Assembly (NCBI GenBank): GCA_035610835.1
Contig: CM069442.1
Span: forward strand, 56,709,950 to 56,773,949
From: Ophiura sarsii
Taxonomy: Eukaryota > Echinodermata > Ophiuroidea > Amphilepidida > Ophiuridae
Direction of reading: 5' to 3'
Length of the DNA: 64,000 bases
Part shown: positions 57,444 to 64,000 of the stretch, in pieces
How positions within the stretch are numbered: position 1 is the first letter of the stretch
Layout of the letters: each line of letters begins with the position of its first letter
Made by a program: the position numbers and the translations under genes
Notes under the pieces: model-generated
Told to the model about the DNA's origin: nothing
Database searches by the model: none
What the model saw: only the letters and a program-made list of their open reading frames with translations

Positions 57444-58531
57444 TCAGCCTCACCGCTATGAGAACTGGTGCAATAATACATGTTAACATAAGTTAATCAT
57501 TTTAACGACATGCAGTTTAGTTCAATTTTATAAAAATATATTCCTTGGGTAGCATTTAGCATACTTTAAAAGCAATAGTATAATTAGCTTTTTATACATG
57601 ATGTAGTATATACGATTCTAGAGTATCTAGCAAATCGATGTATGTTCTTGTAATCTGCCTCATACTGAAGCTAATTGCAAATACCGTTTATATCATTCTA
57701 CTTACAATTTTTCTAAAATCATTGCAAACCTGCATTGTTTGAGAATAGGAAATGGTTATTTGTTTTGAGAAAATCTACGATGGTTTCACCTTTTAATGCT
57801 CTATATCATGCCTATAATACTAGCTCTATCTATGTTTAGGACTGTAGTTGTTCATTTTTCAAAACCAGTAGTTAACGACCACTAAACAGTCAAACATTCA
57901 CCGTCAAAGAGTTCAAGTAAATTATATAATAACACCTCTGTCCTGATGCAATTGGACCTGTAGAGGGCGTAGTACTTGCCGTGGTGATAGGAGTGGTGTT
58001 TTGATGAAAAGATGAACATCTACAATCTGAAATGCCAACTTGAATGTATACTGTCAATCGATTAACCCTTTTCTCTGTTTGCTATAACCTTTCGATTTGT
58101 TTGAATTCATTCTACACCATCTGTGTCATCATGAAGCGGAATTGATTATTCCTGACAACTATAAATCCAACCATTGATTAAAATAATATGTCAATTTCTG
58201 CACAGCAACCATATTTTAGATCTGCCATCAAAAATATAAGTCCGAGACAAAATGTTCAGCTAATCTAGCTACAAACTACGAAGTGGATAGCGTTGTATTC
58301 AAAATGATCATTGCTTTAACTGATTTTTAAATCAAAGGGCCATTGCTACGAATTTCCAATTGGCAATTCATGAAAACAATTGGCACACATTAAATTTGTA
58401 GAAGACATGCAATCTTCAACAAATAGGCATTTTTAGAGAAATTTTAGTTTTGGGAATTTCTGATATTTTGTGTAGTAGTCTATTACAATTATTTCGAATG
58501 ACTGCATTTCTGTATCCTTAAGGCGACGAAG
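57444..58531. other. Non-coding stretch, nothing recognised
   Basis: AT-rich unique sequence. A minor palindromic CCAATTG/CAATTGG pair lies near 58355-58385. Confidence 0.5.
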
Positions 58532-58656
58532 AACACCCTGTTGTGCGGGCCCGACCGACCCTCTCTTTTTAAAGAAAATGTTTGGGGAATTTGTTTAAAA
58601 ATTGAAAAAAAATCCTGACACGTCTGAGAGGTCTGTATGCCCGTACAACAGGAGTT
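58532..58656. mobile_element. 125-bp hairpin MITE
   Basis: The outer ends AACACCCTGTTGTGCGGGCC and, in inverse, AACTCCTGTTGTACGGGCAT pair over ~30 bp. A diverged relative lies near 28340-28420 (ACCGAC / GCCCGTAGGACAGG). Confidence 0.6.
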
Positions 58657-59107
58657 CATTCCGCTGCCTAAACGTCATGCCTTGCCCACTATTTAGTTGA
58701 CTTATAACACTTATGTACAAAAGAAAGTCATGAAAGTGAGACACAGCAAGAGAGTTTTTGGCAAGACTATATACAGAATAATGAATCAGTGTGCACAATT
58801 ATGCCGAGAGAAAACTTGACGGACTCAGCAGTGAATGTACAGTATACGCTAATCCTAGTTATGCCACCTTATGTCTTCCGTCTATAATGAATGCAAGTCT
58901 GTGAACATGAACTAGGTGAATAAGTTACTCGTGGTTTACAATTATTTATATACATTATTTAATTAGGATGACGCCCAGTCATATTTCGTATCACCCGCGT
59001 ACTAATACACGTGAATCTTCCAGGACAGTGCTCTAACTTCATATTACATGCGTATTTATATGATGTACGATGCAACATATTACTCCGTCGTCATCCTGAA
59101 AGTTCTA
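58657..59107. other. Non-coding stretch, nothing recognised
   Basis: Unique sequence before the tandem 20-mer. Confidence 0.5.
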
Positions 59108-59195
59108 GCGTAAAAGTCCCTTTGCAGCGTAAAAGTCCCTTTGCAGCGTAAAAGTCACTTTGCAGCGTAAAAGTCACTTTGCAGCGTAAAAAGTC
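59108..59195 (+). repeat. Tandem 20-mer, ~4.4 copies
   Basis: Unit GCGTAAAAGTCMCTTTGCAG repeated head to tail with one C/A variable site that splits the copies into two pairs (CCC then CAC). Confidence 0.95.
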
Positions 59196-61324
59196 GGTTT
59201 TACTCTCGAACCTAGTGTAAGGATTTTGCAGCTTTGCCTAGGTTTCCCCCGTAAAACTTCTGTGAAATTTATGAAAGTCATATGCGATGATTGAACAGCG
59301 TGTTGTGAGTCCCATCAAGTCTTCAGTGTGCGGCGGGTAGTGAAGAATGAGGTTTTTTATACTTACGTATACGGGCAACAATGTATGTCAATCTTGTTAA
59401 AAGAAAGTTTAGTCTATTATATATATATTATGAATATATATATAGTATGTTTAAAAATGCAAATTCACTGTACAAAATTTAATATTGTATTGAGTTTAAT
59501 GCAGAACGAGTATATATGAATCATTAAATTTGCATCTCAAATAAAACGCGATTTACTATGTCTTTATTTATTGTGTCATTGGCTACAATCCTTGCAGGAT
59601 ACGATATTGGGCTATCCTTCCTGATGTAAAAAAATAGGCTGACCGAGGTAAGCAGAAAATCAAGCACACAACCTCATTTTGTATTTAGAAAATTAAGGGC
59701 TCCAAGTCTCCACATAGGAAAGTTTGGCGAGTGTGCTTTGGATCCATTTTAGATTTTAATAGGTCCACTCTTAACATTGTCAATCTGTTAATGTTATGTT
59801 CATATTCACTAGCAACCAAAAGTATTAAGACCCTTGGTTATGGTGTCAAAATCATCCCAGATCTAAATGTGGAGTGCAATATGTATAGCTGAACAATTTT
59901 GACAAAAAAACGTCTCAATTGTTTGTTAATGGAATCACTCAAGTTGAATTAATCCTAGTATTGTCGCTAGTCTTTAATCTCTCAAAGATATTGACACTTG
60001 AACTCTTTATTCATCTTAAAAATGAAATTGTTGGGATGGAAATTTAGTTTCATTTTGACACATTTACTTTCATATTTTAAACGGAAACCATCCGAATTCT
60101 CTGTACTTTCTCATAGCACCCACATGACCTGGGCACACTCTCCACAGTCCTATCATTTTATGATAACTTTGTTGTCAAGCAAATTTTACTCTAAATAAAA
60201 TGAATATATCAATGCAACAAAATTAATCACTGAAATGTTGATATAACACGAGCGCTGAGCTGTATTGACCGCAATACATTAATTTGGAGCCCGCCACCAA
60301 GTGGCGAAATCATGCATACAGCTGATTTTCCCGGTCGCGTGGTCACGTGACCATATTGTTTACAAGTTTGGAGAGGTTTTGGATGGGGATTCCCTACGTC
60401 ATACGGTTGGGTTAGATTCAGGGGTGTTTCGAAACTACTAGAGGGGCTTTCCCCGCGATGCTTCTAGAAATCCGCAACCAAATCCAATAAAAAATAACGG
60501 ATTTATGAGTAAAACAAGTTGACCCTTTAGAATTTCACATTATGTCAAGGATTTTACCGAAAAATACATTGATTTGCCCAAATTTGCTGTAAATCGATCA
60601 AGCTTCAATGTTTTTACATTTGATTTGGGAAATATATCATGTTTAGGTTTCACGTGCGAAACATGGACTCGATAGCAAATCAACATCATATTGAATTCAG
60701 TTTGACAAATACCTCGCTCAAAATGCTCTTATAAATTCGGTGAATTATTGTCGTTTGAAATGAAACCACCCTAAATTAAGCTTTTGACATGGAAAACCCA
60801 TGTTTTGGGGTCTAAAACCTGTCTAAAAATGTACTGACCGATGTATTCAACGTATTTGGCAGTTTATAGATATCCTTTACTGGTAATTTATGTGTGGCAG
60901 AGAGATCAAAGGTCATCTCATTAAATATTAATCAAGTATTGATCATATATAAGTATAAATGTTTTCTTTGAAATAATAATCTCAATAATACCCCAAATGC
61001 ATTTAAACAAACTTTTAAGAACTGTCCAACTATTTGGTTTTTTTTTAAACTTGCAGCTTGCGAAGTGTCCCCACGACTTTTGGTTGCTAATGTATAAGGT
61101 TGATTTTGCAAATTTATATGCGACGAAAATGTCATGTGACAAATGAGAATGTTTGGTAATTCGCGCATCAGTTGACGACAATATCATATATAGGAATTGA
61201 TATTGTACTGACCTGGTAATTCTGCTTCAGTGTTACAGAATCAATCCATATAACACTAAGAGACATGTCCGTAACTCGATAGCTCCTCTATAAATGCACA
61301 GTTTGTATTGAGAGTGGTTGCAAA
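59196..61324. other. Non-coding stretch; one strong E-box palindrome
   Basis: No supported gene. GGTCACGTGACC at 60341-60352 is a 12-bp perfect palindrome matching the CLEAR/USF-type E-box and lies in a locally GC-richer segment (about 60240-60420). Nothing else recognised. Confidence 0.5.
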
Positions 61325-62400
61325 CCTCTTCGGATATGCAATGTAGGTTCTATGGTGGTGGTTATTAGTCAATATACTTGAGTCCATACCTGTGGTCATG
61401 TCCATTACCAAACAAGGAAATACAACAATCAATATTAGGGTTTTTCGGCGTAAATTATGGGTATAGTACCGGTGCTATTAGTTACAAGCATGGCACCAGC
61501 ATCCAATTCCAATAACGCTACACACGTCGAGCATTTATATTGGCATCATACTATCTCGTCAAAAGAGGGCGCGTTCACATCTGGTTTCCCATCCAGACGA
61601 TGGCGTCCATATTTTTTCAATCTGGAACCGGGCGGCGACTGATATCTGATGCACAGAAAAAAGTATATATTTGTTAAGATAGAGGAATTTTATTCTTCAA
61701 AAGTGTGCTAACTCAATAATAGGACCTAGAATAATTAGATTGTCATCATCAAGTACGTTTGTGCTTAATGACATCGACCCTTATGTTTGTCATAGCCATC
61801 TGGGACATCCATCCTTTCGTAAGTGTTGCTGTGTTTGCTAAACTCCCCGTTGCAATCCTCTGTTCCTCTGTAGATATGCAATGTAGTGTGGTAATTAATC
61901 AGTTACTCAGAGGCCACACACATGTCTATTATATAAAAGGTAAAACAATAATCAATAATTATAAGTTCGTCGACAAACTGTAATTCTGGGCATTTACCGG
62001 TGCCATGGCAAGCATATTGTACCAGCATTCAATTCCAATAACGCTATACCCATAGAGCATTACATATTGGCATTATGCTATCTTGTCAAAAGAGGGCGCG
62101 CTCACCTCTGATTTCCTATCCAGACGATGGCGGCTATATTTTTTTCAATCTGGTGCCGGGCGGCGTCTGATATCTGCTGCACAGAGAATCTACTTTTTAA
62201 ATGGAGAAATTTATTTGTTCACAAGTGTTCTAACTATAAGGGATAGGACCCACAAAAAAAGTATATCCTAAAATTAAAAAATAAATGAATATATATATAT
62301 TATAAGAAATTAGGACAGACAAATAAGATCCAATTATAATCATGAAGTACATTTTTGCTTGATGACATTGACCCTTATATGTGGGACGTAATAGCCTCCG
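61325..62400 (+). repeat. Tandem duplication, ~536-bp unit
   Basis: Unit 1 (about 61325-61860) and unit 2 (about 61861-62400) share ATATGCAATGTAG, CAATTCCAATAACGCTA, CAAAAGAGGGCGCG, CCAGACGATGGCG and TGACATTGACCCTTAT-type blocks with ~80-85% similarity by eye. Open frames in both units are translations of the repeat and lack domain support. Confidence 0.8.
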
Positions 62401-62473
62401 TCATTCGTAAGTTTTGCAATATACTAAATTGTTTATTATTTGGCAACAAGAAACACACACGTTCAAAATCTCC

Positions 62474-62659
62474 CCTAACTCTAACCCTAACCCTAACCCT
62501 TACCCTAATCCTAACCCTTAACCTTACCCATAACCTTACCCTAACCATAACCCTATCCCTAAAAATAAATCCTATCTCTAACCCTAACCCTAAACCTTAC
62601 CCAAACCCTAACCCTAACCCTAACCCTAACCCTAACCCTAACCCTACCCCTAAACCTAC
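62474..62659 (-). repeat. Interstitial telomeric repeat (CCCTAA)n
   Basis: About 185 bp of CCCTAA hexamers. The right half (about 62610-62645) is nearly perfect; the left and middle are degenerate (CCTTAC, CCATAA, CCTATC). On the minus strand it reads TTAGGG, the usual animal telomere unit outside most arthropods and nematodes. A 103-codon frame here is an artefact. Confidence 0.95.
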
Positions 62660-64000
62660 CTTATGACAATGATATGTACCCTGATTAGCTTCACGGTTGC
62701 ACATAGCTTCACGGTTGCACCTTTACAGTACCTTACATCTAAGCAGAGTTATATCATATCATTGTGCTATATAAGTGTGCAAACCTCAATGAGGTTTTCA
62801 TGCATACATAAAGTAAAATCTGTAAACATTCTAAAATTCGTCGATGAGCCCAAAGTAGACTCTGCATGTCATATATTTTAATAAATCAAGATGAACATTT
62901 CATTCATTTTAAAGTTAAAGGTAGCTTCATACATGAGGTGCATTTACTAATAGGTCTGTTGTATTACGGGGCTATCTTTTGTGACTTATATGACATATGA
63001 CGACGCCATTGACACGCGATCCTTTAACTGATTATTGAAATATACATGTATATTTAGCATATACCTATAACAAAATCAGAATAATACAAGTTGTGGAGTG
63101 CTCTCTCTTTTTTCCTTTTCTCTTCTGGGACCGGGGGTGGGGGTGGGGGGCTTGAGCCCCCAAAGCCTCCCACCAACCCGGACATGCGCCTGACAATGGA
63201 TAGAAAACGGTCTGTGGCTAAATTATTTATATTCGAGATGGCCGGTAAACTGTTTGACTCAGAACTACATCATATTAGACATATTTTAAAATAACATGCC
63301 CTTATGGTGCGTACGTATACTGCCGGGCAACCATATTTAGCACCTGGTCTCTCATTGTGCTAGGGATGCAGACCATGATTACTGCACTATTCTACAACGT
63401 AAGTAATGATCAATTAAGTCTGAATTCAATTTACAAAGCACATTCCCTGTAGGTGCGCACGCATGCCGTCGGTCATTACGTCACAGGTCACATCATCTGT
63501 ACCTGACTGTCATATGCGAAAAAAACCAGCATAAAATATATACCTTAGCTACATAGAGACATCCACCTTACTAGAAATGTAAATACAGCCACATATAGTT
63601 ATGGTTTGTGTGTGGCGTTTGCATTCAACGCGAACGTAGAGGACATCATTTTAAAAAAAAACCGCCTGATTTTGTTCATGCCGACACAAGATGGCGTCAG
63701 CGTTGTAACTCTCGATAGTACACGAGTTTCTTTTAAGGGAGAGAGAGCGAGAGAGTATTGCAAAGCGTCAGAACGAGATATTTGTTTGGGGAAAACACAC
63801 TCCTGTACGCACTAGATTCGGGTTGTCACGATGAAATAGTGACAGACATGACTTCATTCATAAATGTGTCCTCCGAATCGATTAATTAATATTCTTTGAC
63901 CTACCTGGTCATTAATGGATGACTTTTGATTTCCGACAAACCCTATTTTGCCGACAGAACGTAGTAGAATCAAGTCGAGACACCACCCTCCACACTGTCT
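62660..64000. other. Non-coding stretch, nothing recognised
   Basis: A short direct repeat (AGCTTCACGGTTGCAC) lies at about 62688-62720 and a G-rich patch at about 63130-63150. Open frames are short and not protein-like. Confidence 0.5.

Noticed and set aside
59108..59195. CRISPR-like array
   Set aside because: Contiguous 20-bp tandem units without spacers in a eukaryotic genome; a minisatellite.
62355..62666. 103-residue frame of T/L/N/P repeats
   Set aside because: Direct translation of the (CCCTAA)n telomeric repeat.

Overview
The window is AT-rich nuclear DNA from an animal, most likely a marine invertebrate. Evidence: an intron-split two-pore potassium channel gene, a chromodomain Ty3-type LTR retrotransposon, tRNA-derived SINEs with an (ATT)n tail, TTAGGG-type telomeric repeats and many short inverted-repeat transposons. 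The sequence alone does not settle the phylum. A hemichordate, echinoderm, amphioxus or mollusc would all fit.

Layout. 1-32.4 kb holds no convincing host gene and is dominated by non-autonomous elements: a SINE (0.9 kb), foldback elements (1.9, 4.6, 18.6 and 29 kb), a degenerate tandem array of ~0.8 kb units (10.6-14.8 kb) interrupted by TA-flanked MITEs, a MITE family present twice in opposite orientation with 5-bp target duplications (17.5 and 25.9 kb), and an unusual 1.17-kb element (23.3-24.5 kb) built from about 30 copies of the AP-1 heptamer TGAGTCA/TGACTCA. 32.4-40.8 kb is one complete LTR retrotransposon with apparently identical 461-bp LTRs and a 5-bp target duplication. Its gag and pol are linked by a textbook -1 frameshift signal: TTTAAAC directly before the gag stop, followed by a stem.

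44.4-49.3 kb contains the only convincing host gene, the 3' part of a K2P potassium channel on the + strand. Two exons are seen, joined by phase-1 introns. The first pore filter is itself split by an intron, and the second exon carries an exceptionally long (~620-residue) low-complexity cytoplasmic loop before TM3-P2-TM4. Exons for TM1 and the first part of P1 were not found. A decayed non-LTR retrotransposon fragment lies just upstream and two MITEs lie in the intron.

49.3-64 kb is again repeat-rich: long poly(G) runs, a duplicated ~320-bp repeat, a SINE, a THAP-like zinc-finger fragment (54 kb), nested TIR elements (55 kb), a 0.54-kb tandem duplication (61.3-62.4 kb) and an interstitial telomeric block (62.5 kb).

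All repeat boundaries, identities and motif counts were judged by eye. No alignment or database search was run.
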